64,000 nucleotides of DNA from Asaia sp037151935 (GCF_051628905.1 NZ_CP157575.1:3224001-3288000); one strand, 5' to 3'; counted from the first letter of the stretch, positions 35,163 through 44,931 are shown. The notes: generated by a model from the sequence alone, not told the origin. Numbers and translations: made by a program.

Positions 35163-36053
35163 TTACAGTTTCGCTCCCTGAATTTCACTCAACAGAAAGT
35201 CACGCAAGACGGTGATGCGCTTCGACATCTTAAGTTCTTCGGGATAGACGAAAAACGCCTCCACCGTAGGCACGGGCTCGTGGGGCAGAATGCGCAGCAG
35301 TTCCGGGTGGGCCTGTGCGAGATAGGTAGGCAGCGATCCGATTCCCGCGCCATGGGCGATTGCGCTGGCGATGGCTGGAAAGCTGTTGATTTCGAGCTTG
35401 TTGCGCACCGATCCATGGCTCTGACGTCGCACGAGATCGAGCAGCCAGAAAGCATCGGGCAGTGGCGGGGACAGGCCCGCAAATCCGACCAGATGATGCT
35501 GGGACAGATCGGCAATGCTGGTAGGCATGCCGTGCTGGTCGATATAGGCTTGGCTCGCGTAGATCGGCATCAGAAAATTGGCCAGATGACGCTGGATCAG
35601 ATCGGCCTGGCGGGGCGGGTGCATGCGGATGGCCACATCGGCTTCTCTCATGCCCAGATCGAGATCGGTGTCCTCCATGATGAGGCTCACTTCTATGTCG
35701 GGATGAAGCCCCAGAAAGCGTTGCAGCCTCGGAGCGAGCCAACCCAGGCCGAAGCCGGAAGTGGTGGTGATCTTGAGCTCGCCTTTTGCCTTGACCTTGC
35801 TCTCGCTCAGATAGGCTTGCGTCAGGGAAAGTTTTGAAAAGACCTCCCTGACCGTATGATTGAGCGTCTCGCCCTGTTCAGTCAGGATCAGCCCGCGCGC
35901 ATGGCGATGAAATAGCGGAACATTCAGTGTTTCTTCCAGAGCCGAGATCTGGCGCGACACGGCAGACTGGCTGAGGTTGAGCCTGTCTCCGGCATGAGTG
36001 AAAGATCCTGCTTCAGCAACAGCATGGAAGATACGCAGTTTGTCCCAGTCCAT
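35163..36053 (-). CDS. LysR-family transcriptional regulator
   Basis: The 296-residue protein has an N-terminal winged helix-turn-helix (LRIFHAVAEAGSFTHAGDRLNLSQSAVSRQISALE, residues 6-40) and a substrate-binding domain from about 90. It lies downstream of trxB on the same strand. Its regulon is unknown; no divergent target gene adjoins its start, because trxB lies upstream in the same direction. The effector cannot be inferred. Confidence 0.92.
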   Translation of the reverse strand: MDWDKLRIFHAVAEAGSFTHAGDRLNLSQSAVSRQISALEETLNVPLFHRHARGLILTEQGETLNHTVREVFSKLSLTQAYLSESKVKAKGELKITTTSGFGLGWLAPRLQRFLGLHPDIEVSLIMEDTDLDLGMREADVAIRMHPPRQADLIQRHLANFLMPIYASQAYIDQHGMPTSIADLSQHHLVGFAGLSPPLPDAFWLLDLVRRQSHGSVRNKLEINSFPAIASAIAHGAGIGSLPTYLAQAHPELLRILPHEPVPTVEAFFVYPEELKMSKRITVLRDFLLSEIQGAKL

Positions 36054-36230
36054 GCGGCTTTCCTAGAGCTCGTTCTCCGACCGCAGGACAGAGAAGGGCC
36101 TGCCAGGCGCGATCGCCTGCCAGCGTCCCATGCGGTCATGAAATGTTGATCTCCTTGACTTGGCAGCATTCTTTGACTCTGCCAAGTCATTTTATGCAGC
36201 AGATCTTACGCAAGAATAACGATCTCGCTC

Positions 36231-37187
36231 TCAGGACAATCCAGCAAGAAGATGCTCGGCCTCAAGTGCGGCCATGCACCCTGTTCCGGCGGCAGTAATG
36301 GCCTGCCGGAATTTCTTGTCCTGCACGTCACCTGCCGCGAATACGCCAGGGATCGATGTTCTGGTGCTGCCCGGTGCGGTCACGATATAGCCTTCAGAGT
36401 CGCAGTCCAGCGTGTCGCGGAAGGGGCCCGTGTTCGGGCTGTGACCGATGGCGACGAAAACACCATCCACATCGAGGCTCTGTTCGCTGTTGTTCTGGGT
36501 ATTGCGCAGTCTGACGCCGCAGACGACTTCAGGCTTGCCTGCACCGAGAATTTCCTCGACCGCGTGGTCCCACAGCACGGTGATTTTCGGATTGGCGAAA
36601 AGCCGGTCCTGCAGAATGCGTTCTGCACGTAACGTGTCGCGTCGATGGATGAGCGTTACATGATCGGCGTGATGCGTGAGATAAAGCGCCTCTTCGACGG
36701 CCGTGTTGCCGCCCCCAATCACCGCGACTTTCTTGCCGCGATAGAAAAAACCGTCGCAGGTGGCGCAGGCGGACACGCCGCCGCTTTGAAGGCGGGCTTC
36801 GGAAGGCAGGCCCAGCCATTTGGCCTGGGCGCCAGTCGCAATCACGACAGTGCGGGCCAGATAGACTGCGCCGGAATCGGCAGTGAGCGTGAAATAGCCG
36901 TCTTCGGTCTTCTGGTCGAAGCGCGTATCGGTAATCAGGTCATAATGAATCTGTGTTCCAACATGCTCGGCCTGGAGCCGCATCTGTTCGACGAGCCAAG
37001 GCCCCTGAACCGGCTCGGCAAATCCGGGGTAGTTTTCGACTTCCGTTGTGATGGTCAGCTGGCCGCCGGGTTGAAGTCCGGCCACGAGAATCGGCTTGAG
37101 ATTGGCGCGCGCGGCGTAGATGGCTGCGGTATAGCCCGCTGGCCCGGCGCCGATCACGATCAGGTCGGTTTTGAAACTCTGGCTCAC
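36231..37187 (-). CDS. trxB: Thioredoxin-disulfide reductase TrxB
   Basis: TrxB reduces thioredoxin with NADPH through FAD. From the GTG at 37187 the product has 318 residues, the normal length. GAGG lies nine bases upstream, and longer starts add residues unlike the family. FAD motif VIGAGPAGYTAAIYAAR starts near 11, the redox pair is CATC (Cys141 and Cys144), the NADPH loop GGGNTAVEEAL is near 160, and GVFAAGDVQD lies near the C-terminus. It is divergent from an Lrp-type regulator, a common alphaproteobacterial pair. Confidence 0.97.
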   Translation of the reverse strand: MSQSFKTDLIVIGAGPAGYTAAIYAARANLKPILVAGLQPGGQLTITTEVENYPGFAEPVQGPWLVEQMRLQAEHVGTQIHYDLITDTRFDQKTEDGYFTLTADSGAVYLARTVVIATGAQAKWLGLPSEARLQSGGVSACATCDGFFYRGKKVAVIGGGNTAVEEALYLTHHADHVTLIHRRDTLRAERILQDRLFANPKITVLWDHAVEEILGAGKPEVVCGVRLRNTQNNSEQSLDVDGVFVAIGHSPNTGPFRDTLDCDSEGYIVTAPGSTRTSIPGVFAAGDVQDKKFRQAITAAGTGCMAALEAEHLLAGLS

Positions 37188-37334
37188 TGGTGAGGTCCTC
37201 GGTCTGGGCCCGGCGGCATGCGCGCCGAGCCAATGTGAAGAGACATGTATCAAGAGACATGGCTCTTGGGTCATGATGCAGATATAGGTGATGCAGCGCG
37301 CCTGCCAACCGACTAGTTTTGACCGACCCTCACG

Positions 37335-37898
37335 GTGACGATGACTGACAACGACTCAGAAGACCCTCATTTCCATTCCGGTTCGTCGCGTGGCGATACG
37401 CCTGCGGGGGGTATCGCACCGGGGCCCTCCGCTGCCGGCATCGTCGATCTCGACCCGATCGACCGTCAGATCGTGGCTGAGCTTCAACGTGACGGTCGCA
37501 TGACCAATGTGGAGCTGGCCAGGCGCACAGGGATCTCTGCGCCGCCTTGCCTGAGGCGTGTCAGACGTCTTGAGGAAGTGGGCGTGATCGAAGGCTATCA
37601 CGCCGATGTCGATGCATCGAAGTTGGGCTGGTCTCTCACTTTTTTTGCGCTGATCGGGCTCGAAAGTCAGAAAGGGAGCGTGCTCGAAGCCTTCGAAGCT
37701 GAAATCGCCGGCTGGGCGGAAGTGCGTGAGTGTCACATGATACGCGGTGGCGGCGATTTTCTGGTGCGTCTGGTCGCCCGCGACGCCGCACATCAGAATC
37801 ATCTGACCAAGAGACTCACCGATCTTGATCATGTCGTGCGGGTGCAGACCCTTCAGACAATCCGCACCAGTCTCAGCAGAGCCGGTGTTCCGGTATGA
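37335..37898 (+). CDS. Lrp/AsnC-family transcriptional regulator
   Basis: The 187-residue protein has an extended, disordered N-terminus of about 35 residues, the AsnC-type helix-turn-helix (LDPIDRQIVAELQRDGRMTNVELARRTGISAPPCLRRVRRLEE), and the RAM effector domain from about 105. The start is GTG 37335 or ATG 37341. Family members sense amino acids or related small molecules. It is divergent from trxB and its stop overlaps the following glycosyltransferase start by four bases, an unusual coupling. Confidence 0.92.
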   Translation: MTMTDNDSEDPHFHSGSSRGDTPAGGIAPGPSAAGIVDLDPIDRQIVAELQRDGRMTNVELARRTGISAPPCLRRVRRLEEVGVIEGYHADVDASKLGWSLTFFALIGLESQKGSVLEAFEAEIAGWAEVRECHMIRGGGDFLVRLVARDAAHQNHLTKRLTDLDHVVRVQTLQTIRTSLSRAGVPV

Positions 37899-38986
37899 TG
37901 CAGCCGCTCCCGGCGGACCTGACACTCGTCATTCCCTGTTATAACGAGGCGCCCAACGTTGCGCCTCTGATCGAGGGTGTAAAGCGCGCTCTCGAAGGCA
38001 TGAAATGGGAGATCGTCTTCGTCGACGATAATTCTCCCGACGGGACCGCCCAGGCAGTCGAGGAGTCGGCGCAGGCAGACCCGCGCGTGCGTTTGATCCG
38101 TCGCGTCGGGCGCCGTGGCCTGTCTTCCGCGGTTATCGAGGGCGCGCTCTCATCGACGGCGCCGGTCATTGCCGTGATGGATGGCGATTTGCAGCATGAT
38201 GAAGCCATTCTGCGCGATCTCGTATCGCCGCTTCTCGAAAACCGGGCCGATATTGCGGTGGCGAGCCGCCATGTAGAGGGCGGCGACAGCAGCGGGCTGG
38301 CCAATCGCTGGCGCCACATGTTGTCACAGGCTGGGATCAAATTGGCCCAGAGTATCCTGCCCATGACGCTTTCCGATCCGATGAGCGGTTTCTTCGCCAT
38401 GAGGCGCCCTGTTTTCGAACAGGCCGTGCCGCGCCTGACGGGGACGGGATTCAAGATACTGCTCGAGCTGGTGCTTTCCGTGCCCCATACGGCGCGGCTG
38501 ATCGAGGTGCCTTTTGTTTTCCGGCCGCGCGTGGCCGGAGAAAGCAAGCTCAGCCCTCTGGTCATGGTGCAGTTTCTGGGCATGTTGATCGAGCGCGCCT
38601 GCGGTGGCTGGCTGCCGACGCGCTTCGTCATTTTCGCTGCGGTCGGGCTTGTCGGCATCGCGGTCAACCTTCTGATTTCGGAGACGGCGCGTTTTGCTGG
38701 GGCGAATTTCCAGATCAGTCAGGTAGTCGGCACGGCCTGCGCCATTCTGGTCAACTTCCAGCTCAATAACCGCGTCACCTATCTCGATCGCCCGCTCAGG
38801 GGGAAACGCTGGCTGCCGGGGCTCTGTATTTTCGTCACAGGCGCCACGATAGGGGCTTTTGGCAATATCGGGGTGGCTCAGCTTCTCTATGACACTCATG
38901 GGCATTGGAGCCGGGCCAGCGCAGCCGGCGCGGTAATCGGTGTGGTCTGGAATTATGCGATTGCTTCTACCCTCGTCTGGCGCTGA
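37895..38986 (+). CDS. GT2 glycosyltransferase fused to a GtrA-like membrane domain
   Basis: The 363-residue protein has an N-terminal GT-A domain of the dolichol-phosphate mannosyltransferase/ArnC type (LVIPCYNEAPNVAPLIE near 10, VFVDDNSPDGT near 40, AVMDGDLQHD near 92). A C-terminal GtrA-like domain of about four membrane helices starts at about 235 (TRFVIFAAVGLVGIAVNLLISE). Such fusions make a polyprenyl-phosphate sugar and may help move it across the inner membrane. It overlaps the Lrp gene before it and the GT39 gene after it, so the pair probably glycosylates an envelope component. Confidence 0.92.
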   Translation: MMQPLPADLTLVIPCYNEAPNVAPLIEGVKRALEGMKWEIVFVDDNSPDGTAQAVEESAQADPRVRLIRRVGRRGLSSAVIEGALSSTAPVIAVMDGDLQHDEAILRDLVSPLLENRADIAVASRHVEGGDSSGLANRWRHMLSQAGIKLAQSILPMTLSDPMSGFFAMRRPVFEQAVPRLTGTGFKILLELVLSVPHTARLIEVPFVFRPRVAGESKLSPLVMVQFLGMLIERACGGWLPTRFVIFAAVGLVGIAVNLLISETARFAGANFQISQVVGTACAILVNFQLNNRVTYLDRPLRGKRWLPGLCIFVTGATIGAFGNIGVAQLLYDTHGHWSRASAAGAVIGVVWNYAIASTLVWR

Positions 38987-40415
38987 CGATTTCAGTGTTT
39001 TCCGTCTCGACGGAAAGCGTGCCGTGGTATTTTTCTGGACGTTGCTGATCGGGTTGACGCTGCTGCGTCTTGCTCTGGCCGCTCGTCTCGGGGTGACGCC
39101 GGATGAGGCGTATTACTGGCTCTGGTCGCAGCATCCGCAGCCCGGTTATCTCGATCACCCGCCCATGGTGGCGCTCTGGATACGCCTGGGCACAATGCTG
39201 TTCGGCAATGATCCGCTCGGTATCAGGTTCTGCGGCCCGGTTTCGGCCCTGATCGGCTCTGTCGCGCTTTTCTGGGCGGGGCGCGATCTTCTGGGTAGTC
39301 GTGCCGCAGGGTATCGCGCGGCGCTGCTGCTTAATGCCACGCTCATGCTGGGGCTGGGCGCCGCGACCGCAACGCCCGACACACCGCTGGTCTTTTTTCT
39401 CGCCTGGACGCTCTGGGCGCTGGGGCGGCTTGTCAGAACCGGTCAGCCAATCTGGTGGCTCGTCATCGGTGTGTTTTTCGGCCTGGCCTTTGATAGCAAA
39501 TATACCGCCGTTCTTCCCGCTTTCGGCTGCGGTCTCTGGGCGCTGGTCACGCCGTCCATACGGCGTCATTGGCTATGGCTGTCGGGTGGGTGTGTCACAG
39601 GCTTGCTCACGATCGCTCCCGTGTTGTTCTGGAATGCCACCCACCAATGGGCGAGCTTCGCCAAGCAGGGTGGCAGGGCTGGGGATTGGCATCCGCTTCG
39701 CGCGCTGAATTTTCTGCTCGAATTGGCGGGGGGGCAGCTTGGCCTCGCAACCCCGCTGATTTTCGTTCTGTTCTGTATCGGTTTGGTCTGGTGCCTGAGA
39801 AGGGCGAGTGACGATGTTGTCGCGCGTTTGCTGGCCTGTCTGTGCATCATTCCGGTTGCGGTGTTCGTGCAGCATGCTTTTGGCGGGCGGGTTCAGGCCA
39901 ACTGGCCGGTCGTGCTTTACCCGGCAGCCGCTCTGGCCGCCGCGGCAACAGGGCGGCGCATAGGGCTGGCCTGTGCGCTCGGTCTGATCCTGACCGGGCT
40001 GGTCACGGTACAGGGCATTTTCTCGCCCCTGAAGCTCTCTGCCCATCACGATGTCATCGCCCGTCAGACGGCGGACTGGTCGGGCCTGAAGGAGCGCATG
40101 CGTGCGGCCCTGCCGGAAGACGAGGCGCTGGTTGCGGGAGATTACGCTCTGGCGGCGGTCATCGCCTATCACGACCCGGCTCATGCCCTGTTCAGCTATG
40201 ACAAGCGCTGGGCCTATCTCGGGCGTGTTCTTCAGCATCCGCACAAGGCGATGCTTATCCTGCGGGAGAGCGAGCGGCCGGATCTGCCAGCATCCTGGCT
40301 CGGCTCGACCGAAAACCGGCGCTTTTGCCGGATGCTGCGGGGCACCCCCATGATTTGTTACAAGCTCATCCCGCTTGCCCTGCCTGACAACGTCCAGATG
40401 TACAGGCTCCCCTGA
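38955..40415 (+). CDS. GT39/ArnT-like membrane glycosyltransferase
   Basis: From the ATG at 38955 the product has 486 residues. It begins with a hydrophobic segment and then the PMT-type motif LGVTPDEAYYWLWSQHPQPGYLDHPPMVALW, in which DEAYYW is the catalytic loop acidic motif of polyprenyl-phosphate-dependent transferases. About ten membrane helices follow, with a soluble C-terminal part from about 375. It overlaps the GT2 gene by 32 bp. It likely takes the lipid-linked sugar made by that enzyme and moves it to lipid A, a hopanoid, a polysaccharide or a protein; the acceptor is unknown. Confidence 0.9.
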   Translation: MRLLLPSSGADDFSVFRLDGKRAVVFFWTLLIGLTLLRLALAARLGVTPDEAYYWLWSQHPQPGYLDHPPMVALWIRLGTMLFGNDPLGIRFCGPVSALIGSVALFWAGRDLLGSRAAGYRAALLLNATLMLGLGAATATPDTPLVFFLAWTLWALGRLVRTGQPIWWLVIGVFFGLAFDSKYTAVLPAFGCGLWALVTPSIRRHWLWLSGGCVTGLLTIAPVLFWNATHQWASFAKQGGRAGDWHPLRALNFLLELAGGQLGLATPLIFVLFCIGLVWCLRRASDDVVARLLACLCIIPVAVFVQHAFGGRVQANWPVVLYPAAALAAAATGRRIGLACALGLILTGLVTVQGIFSPLKLSAHHDVIARQTADWSGLKERMRAALPEDEALVAGDYALAAVIAYHDPAHALFSYDKRWAYLGRVLQHPHKAMLILRESERPDLPASWLGSTENRRFCRMLRGTPMICYKLIPLALPDNVQMYRLP

Positions 40416-40501
40416 CGCCGTCAGTTTGCGCATAGAACACCTGTTCCCCTTGCCGAAACGCTGTTCTAGGCTCCCTCACGTTTCCAAGAAGGGAGAGAGC
40501 C

Positions 40502-42643
40502 ATGAGGCGCATTCTGTTGGCGATGACATCGCTTGTGTGTACGTCCCTGATCGGGGCGGTGCCGCTTCAGGCCAAGGCCGATCCTGCTTTTGCCGTACCC
40601 TCGCGGGCGGTGTTGGAGCAGGTCCAGGGGAAGCAGGCTCTGGACTGGGTCCGTGCCCAGAACAGTCGCAGCGCCACGCTTTTGCAGGCTGACCCGCGCT
40701 ATCAGGGTTTTTATGATTCCGTGCTCAAGGTCGAACAGGCTTCCGGGCGTCTGCCCCTGCCGGATCAGGCAGGCGGGCGGATCTGGAATTTCTGGCAGGA
40801 CGCTTCTCATCCGAAGGGAATCTGGCGCGTGACTACACGCAGCTCTTTCGAGAGCACCAACCCTGACTGGACGACCGAACTCGATATTGATGCGTTATCA
40901 AAGCAGGAGAAGCGTGACTGGGTGTTTCAGGGCGCCGATTGTCTGTCTCCTGACGCGCGACGCTGCCTGATCGTCCTGTCGCTCTCAGGCGAGGATGCGT
41001 CTTTCTATCGTGAGTTCGACACGGTCACGAAAAGCTTCGTACCGGGTGGGTTTGCGTTGCCGCACTCGAAGCAGCGTGCAGCCTGGCTTGATCGCGACAC
41101 ATTGCTCGTCTCGCGCGACTGGGGTTCTGACAGCATGACGCGATCGGGCTACCCGTTCAGTGTGCGCCTTGTAAAACGCGGCGAAAAGCTTTCGGACGCT
41201 AGAGAACTCTATCGCGGCACGCAGGAGGACATGATTGTCGAGCCCGAGATGTTGCACGACAATCAGGGCAAACAGATCGCGATCATTCAGCGCAATCTCG
41301 ATTTCTTCCGCAGCGAGTATCGGGTTTATGACCCGACGACGCAGAAGCTGAGCCTTCTGGCCCTGCCGCAGAAAATCGGCTTCCTCGGCTATTACGCGGG
41401 CAAGCTGATCGTCAGGCTCGATCAGGACTGGAAGCTGGACAAGACTTATACGCAAGGCAGCATTCTTGCTCTTGACCCGGCATCGCCCCAGACCCTGCCC
41501 GAGGTGCTGGTCGCCCCGGACGCCCATGAGACGACCGCCGATATCGGGATCACCTCGAAGGGGGTGGTCGCCATCATCTACCGCGACGTCCAGCCTTCCG
41601 TGCGAGTCTACCGTCCCATAGAGGGGCAGGAACATGGACGCGCGCCCTGGCAGGCAACCACTATCGCTCTACCGGCTAACGTCTCGGCCTCGCTGCAATC
41701 ATCCGACCCGTCCGAAGCCTATGCCACGCTGAAACTCGAAGGATATATCGCGCCGCCTCAGCTCTGGAGCCTCGATGTGTCAGCAGGCAAGGCAAAGAAA
41801 ATAAAGGAGACGCCTGCGCTTTTCGATGCGAACGGCCTCGTGACCGAGCAATATTGGGTCAAATCGACCGACGGTGTGTCCGTGCCGTATTTCGTGGTGC
41901 ATCGCAGCGACTGGAAGCTCAACGGCCACAACCCGGTGCTGTTTACCGCCTATGGCGGGTTCGATCTCTCCTATCTGCCGACTTACTACGCCGATATCGG
42001 CAAGACCTGGCTCGAGCGTGGCGGCGTCTACGTTGTGGGTAATATTCGCGGTGGCGGTGAATTCGGCCCGGCCTGGCACGAGGCAGGCATGAAATCGGGC
42101 CGCCAGCACGCCTATGACGATTTCGCCGCCATCGGGCGCGATCTGGGCAAGCGCGGCATCGCCGATCGCGACCATATGGGTATTCGCGGCCGGTCGAATG
42201 GCGGGCTGTTGATGGGCGTGGAATTCACGCAGCATCCCGATCTGTGGAAGGCCGTGATCATCGGCGTGCCGCTGCTCGATATGGAGCATTTCGAGACGAT
42301 GGCGGCCGGGGCTTCGTGGGCCGCGGAGTACGGCCATATGGCTGACCCTGCCGAGCGTCCTTTCCTGGAGCGTATTTCGCCCTTACAGCAGCTGAAGAAG
42401 GACGTCACCTATCCGGTGCCTTTCATCTTCACCTCGACCAAGGACGATCGCGTCGGACCGGTTCATGCGCGCCTTTTCGCAGCGCACCTGGCTGAGCTGG
42501 GTAAGAACTTCTTCTATTATGAAGATACCGAAGGCGGTCACGCTGGTACGGTGAACGCCAAGGAGATCGCGCGTGAGCGTGCGTTGGAGGCGGTCTATCT
42601 GTCGCGTAGCCTGATGGATCAGGATTCGTCACCCAAACAGTGA
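40502..42643 (+). CDS. Exported prolyl oligopeptidase family (S9) serine peptidase
   Basis: The 713-residue product has a signal peptide (about 1-26, ending LQAKA), an N-terminal beta-propeller region, and a C-terminal S9 catalytic domain. The nucleophile is Ser565 in GRSNGGLLMG, the Asp is in STKDDRVGP, and the His in TEGGHAG. It is close to the prolyl endopeptidase group that cuts short peptides. The signal peptide places it in the periplasm. It stands alone after the glycosyltransferases. Confidence 0.93.
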   Translation: MRRILLAMTSLVCTSLIGAVPLQAKADPAFAVPSRAVLEQVQGKQALDWVRAQNSRSATLLQADPRYQGFYDSVLKVEQASGRLPLPDQAGGRIWNFWQDASHPKGIWRVTTRSSFESTNPDWTTELDIDALSKQEKRDWVFQGADCLSPDARRCLIVLSLSGEDASFYREFDTVTKSFVPGGFALPHSKQRAAWLDRDTLLVSRDWGSDSMTRSGYPFSVRLVKRGEKLSDARELYRGTQEDMIVEPEMLHDNQGKQIAIIQRNLDFFRSEYRVYDPTTQKLSLLALPQKIGFLGYYAGKLIVRLDQDWKLDKTYTQGSILALDPASPQTLPEVLVAPDAHETTADIGITSKGVVAIIYRDVQPSVRVYRPIEGQEHGRAPWQATTIALPANVSASLQSSDPSEAYATLKLEGYIAPPQLWSLDVSAGKAKKIKETPALFDANGLVTEQYWVKSTDGVSVPYFVVHRSDWKLNGHNPVLFTAYGGFDLSYLPTYYADIGKTWLERGGVYVVGNIRGGGEFGPAWHEAGMKSGRQHAYDDFAAIGRDLGKRGIADRDHMGIRGRSNGGLLMGVEFTQHPDLWKAVIIGVPLLDMEHFETMAAGASWAAEYGHMADPAERPFLERISPLQQLKKDVTYPVPFIFTSTKDDRVGPVHARLFAAHLAELGKNFFYYEDTEGGHAGTVNAKEIARERALEAVYLSRSLMDQDSSPKQ

Positions 42644-42740
42644 AGCCGTACGGGAGCTGTATTCCGGGGCGGGCAGGGGGCAGGATGCCCTCGCCCAGCC
42701 TTGGCGCTTCGTCAGGGAGGCTCGGGAGTCGTCCAGGCAC

Positions 42741-42767
42741 AAAAAAACCGCCGTAAAAACGGCGGTT
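42741..42767 (-). terminator. Terminator after rpsU
   Basis: A 9-bp stem (AACCGCCGT at 42746-42754 with ACGGCGGTT at 42759-42767) is followed on the minus strand by seven T residues (42747-42741). On the plus strand there is no T-run, so termination of the S9 gene is less sure. Confidence 0.9.
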
Positions 42768-42794
42768 GATCTGTTTGCCTTGGAGGCAGGCTGA

Positions 42795-42998
42795 TTAGAA
42801 GCCTTCACGCTCCAGGCGCTTGCGCTCCATCTTGCGGGCGCGGCGAACCGCTTCGGCCGCTTCACGAGCGCGACGCTCGGAGGGCTTCTCGAAGTGGCGA
42901 CGCAGCTTCATCTCGCGGAAAACGCCTTCGCGCTGCATCTTCTTCTTTAGCGCCTTGAGCGCCTGATCAACATTGTTGTCACGAACCAGAACCTGCAC
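42795..42998 (-). CDS. rpsU: 30S ribosomal protein S21
   Basis: The 67-residue protein begins MQVLVRDNNVDQALKALKKK and has the S21 motif KLRRHFEKPSERRAREAAEA with a basic tail. S21 contacts the anti-Shine-Dalgarno region of 16S rRNA. It is a single gene with its own terminator, divergent from def. Confidence 0.98.
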   Translation of the reverse strand: MQVLVRDNNVDQALKALKKKMQREGVFREMKLRRHFEKPSERRAREAAEAVRRARKMERKRLEREGF

Positions 42999-43218
42999 GG
43001 GTCTGTCATCTCCTGTCCGACCATAGGATCATGGTCTTGTTTGTAAATGCGATGCAGGAACGCGGCGCCGATGGCAAAGCGTTCCAAAGAGGCCGCCGCC
43101 TTAGCACAGGTTTTGAAGAGGACACAAACGGTTTGAGCAGTATCGTCCGAAAATTATTCATGTCACGATGCACCTCATGATCGAAACTTTTTCCGTCGGT
43201 TAAGGACAGGGTAGTTAA

Positions 43219-43749
43219 ATGGCGTTGCTGAAAATCGCGCGAATGGGGCATCCGGTACTGCTTCAGGCGGCGCAACCGGTTGAAGACGTTCATTCTTTAT
43301 CCGTGAGGCAACTTGTTTCCGACATGATCGAAACGATGCTCGATGCCCGGGGGGCGGGGCTTGCTGCGCCGCAGGTTCACAAATCCTTGCGCCTTTTTGT
43401 TTACCATGTTCCCGAGCAGCGCTGTGCCGAGGGCGAGGCGCCGATTCCGCCCCGTGTGCTGATCAATCCCGAGATCACACCTGTGGGTGATGCCATCATG
43501 CATTGCACCGAGGGCTGCCTTTCCCTTCCGTTGCTGCGCGGTGTCGTGCCGCGCCACGCCATCGTCGGCTATAAGGGGCTCGATCTCGATGGTTCGGTGA
43601 TCAGCGGTGAGGCGCGAGGCTTTCATGCCAATGTGCTTCAGCATGAGTTCGATCATCTCAATGGCATTCTCTACACCATGCGCATCAGGGATTTTGCCAG
43701 TTTCGGCTATGCCGATGAGCTGATAACCCCGCGCGATAGCGAGGATTGA
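43219..43749 (+). CDS. def: Peptide deformylase
   Basis: Def removes the formyl group from new polypeptides. The 176-residue product has all three motifs: GAGLAAPQ at 45-52, EGCLSLP with Cys100, and HEFDHLNG with metal ligands His142 and His146 and catalytic Glu143. It lies 3 bp before a MarR-type gene. No fmt is adjacent. A second deformylase may exist elsewhere. Confidence 0.96.
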   Translation: MALLKIARMGHPVLLQAAQPVEDVHSLSVRQLVSDMIETMLDARGAGLAAPQVHKSLRLFVYHVPEQRCAEGEAPIPPRVLINPEITPVGDAIMHCTEGCLSLPLLRGVVPRHAIVGYKGLDLDGSVISGEARGFHANVLQHEFDHLNGILYTMRIRDFASFGYADELITPRDSED

Positions 43750-43752
43750 GTC

Positions 43753-44235
43753 ATGTCTGGCCTGCGTGGCACACGCGATGCGCCGGGACAGGCGCATCTG
43801 TATCTTCGAGAAGAGCAGATACGCCTGACTTACGAGGCGATGCTGCTGGCCTGGCGCGAACTCAGCGCCACATGCGATCCGTTGCAGCGTGATCACCAAC
43901 TCGGTTCAGCCCATCACAGGGTCATGTTTCTGGTCTCGACCCATCAGGGGCTAACCATGAGTGCCCTGTTGCGGCGTCTCAACATCACCAAACAGAGTCT
44001 GAACCGCGTGCTTCAGGATCTTATCGCCCGCAGTCTGCTGGAGCAGCGACCTGATGACCGCGACAAGCGGGTGAAGCGCTTGCATCTCACTCCCCAAGGG
44101 AGCGCGATCGAGGAAGAAATCTTTGCAGCATTGCGCGACCGTATGACGCTTGCCTACCGGGCTTCGGGGGGGCAGGCGGTCGAGGGGTTTCGTCGCGTTC
44201 TGGCAACTCTTCAGGGTGAGGGAGGCATGACATGA
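43753..44235 (+). CDS. MarR-family transcriptional regulator
   Basis: The 160-residue protein has a winged helix domain (LTMSALLRRLNITKQSLNRVLQDLIARSLLEQRPDDRDKRVKRLHLT, about 64-111) with the MarR wing motif DDRDKR. Its gene overlaps the response regulator start by four bases, forming a MarR-response regulator-kinase operon. MarR proteins usually respond to small aromatic or redox signals. In several alphaproteobacteria a MarR gene precedes a PetR-type regulator, consistent with this order. Confidence 0.92.
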   Translation: MSGLRGTRDAPGQAHLYLREEQIRLTYEAMLLAWRELSATCDPLQRDHQLGSAHHRVMFLVSTHQGLTMSALLRRLNITKQSLNRVLQDLIARSLLEQRPDDRDKRVKRLHLTPQGSAIEEEIFAALRDRMTLAYRASGGQAVEGFRRVLATLQGEGGMT

Positions 44236-44921
44236 ACCAATCGCATGTTCTCGTCGTCGATGACGATGCGCGTCTGCTGCGTCTGCTGCAGCGGTTTTTA
44301 TTCGAGAACGGTTTTCGCATCACCATCGCGATGGATGCCGAGGCGGCTCGCAAGATCCTTGCCGTCACCCAGCCGGATGCGATGGTGGCCGATATCACCA
44401 TGCCCGGGGAAGACGGTTTGAGCCTCACACGCGCGCTGAGAGAAAGCGGGCAGGTCTTTCCGATCATTTTGCTGACTGCCAGAGGCGAGCCCGCAGACCG
44501 TATCATCGGGCTGGAATCGGGCGCCGATGATTATCTGGGCAAACCGTTCGAGCCCAGAGAGCTGCTGCTGCGCCTGCAGGCGCATCTGCGCCGCCATGTA
44601 CCGCGCCCGAGCAGCACCCCCCGCCTGTTGCGTCTGGGCAAGCTGGAATTCGATACGGGGCGCAATCTGTTGAGTGGGCCGGAGGGCATCGTGCATCTGA
44701 CCAGCGGCGAGGCGGCCCTTTTGGGCGTTCTGACGCGCACGCCGGGTGAAATTCTCTCGCGGGAGGCTATTGCCGAGGCACTGGGGATGGATGAGATCGG
44801 CGAGCGCGCTGTCGATGTGCAGGTAACGCGTCTGCGTCGGCGCATCGAGCCCGACCAGAAAGAGCCGCGTTTTCTGCAGACCGTCAGAGGCAAGGGCTAC
44901 GTGCTGAAGCCCGGTAGCTGA
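44232..44921 (+). CDS. OmpR-family response regulator (PetR-like)
   Basis: The 229-residue protein has a receiver domain with acidic pocket DDD at 10-12, phosphoacceptor Asp54 in MVADITMPGEDG, and Lys in LGKPFEPREL, followed by an OmpR-type winged helix (residues about 130-225, with RAVDVQVTRLRRRIEP). It overlaps the MarR gene and is followed ten bases later by a kinase. The PetR likeness is inferred from gene order and sequence style. Confidence 0.93.
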   Translation: MNQSHVLVVDDDARLLRLLQRFLFENGFRITIAMDAEAARKILAVTQPDAMVADITMPGEDGLSLTRALRESGQVFPIILLTARGEPADRIIGLESGADDYLGKPFEPRELLLRLQAHLRRHVPRPSSTPRLLRLGKLEFDTGRNLLSGPEGIVHLTSGEAALLGVLTRTPGEILSREAIAEALGMDEIGERAVDVQVTRLRRRIEPDQKEPRFLQTVRGKGYVLKPGS

Positions 44922-44931
44922 AGGGGGCGTT

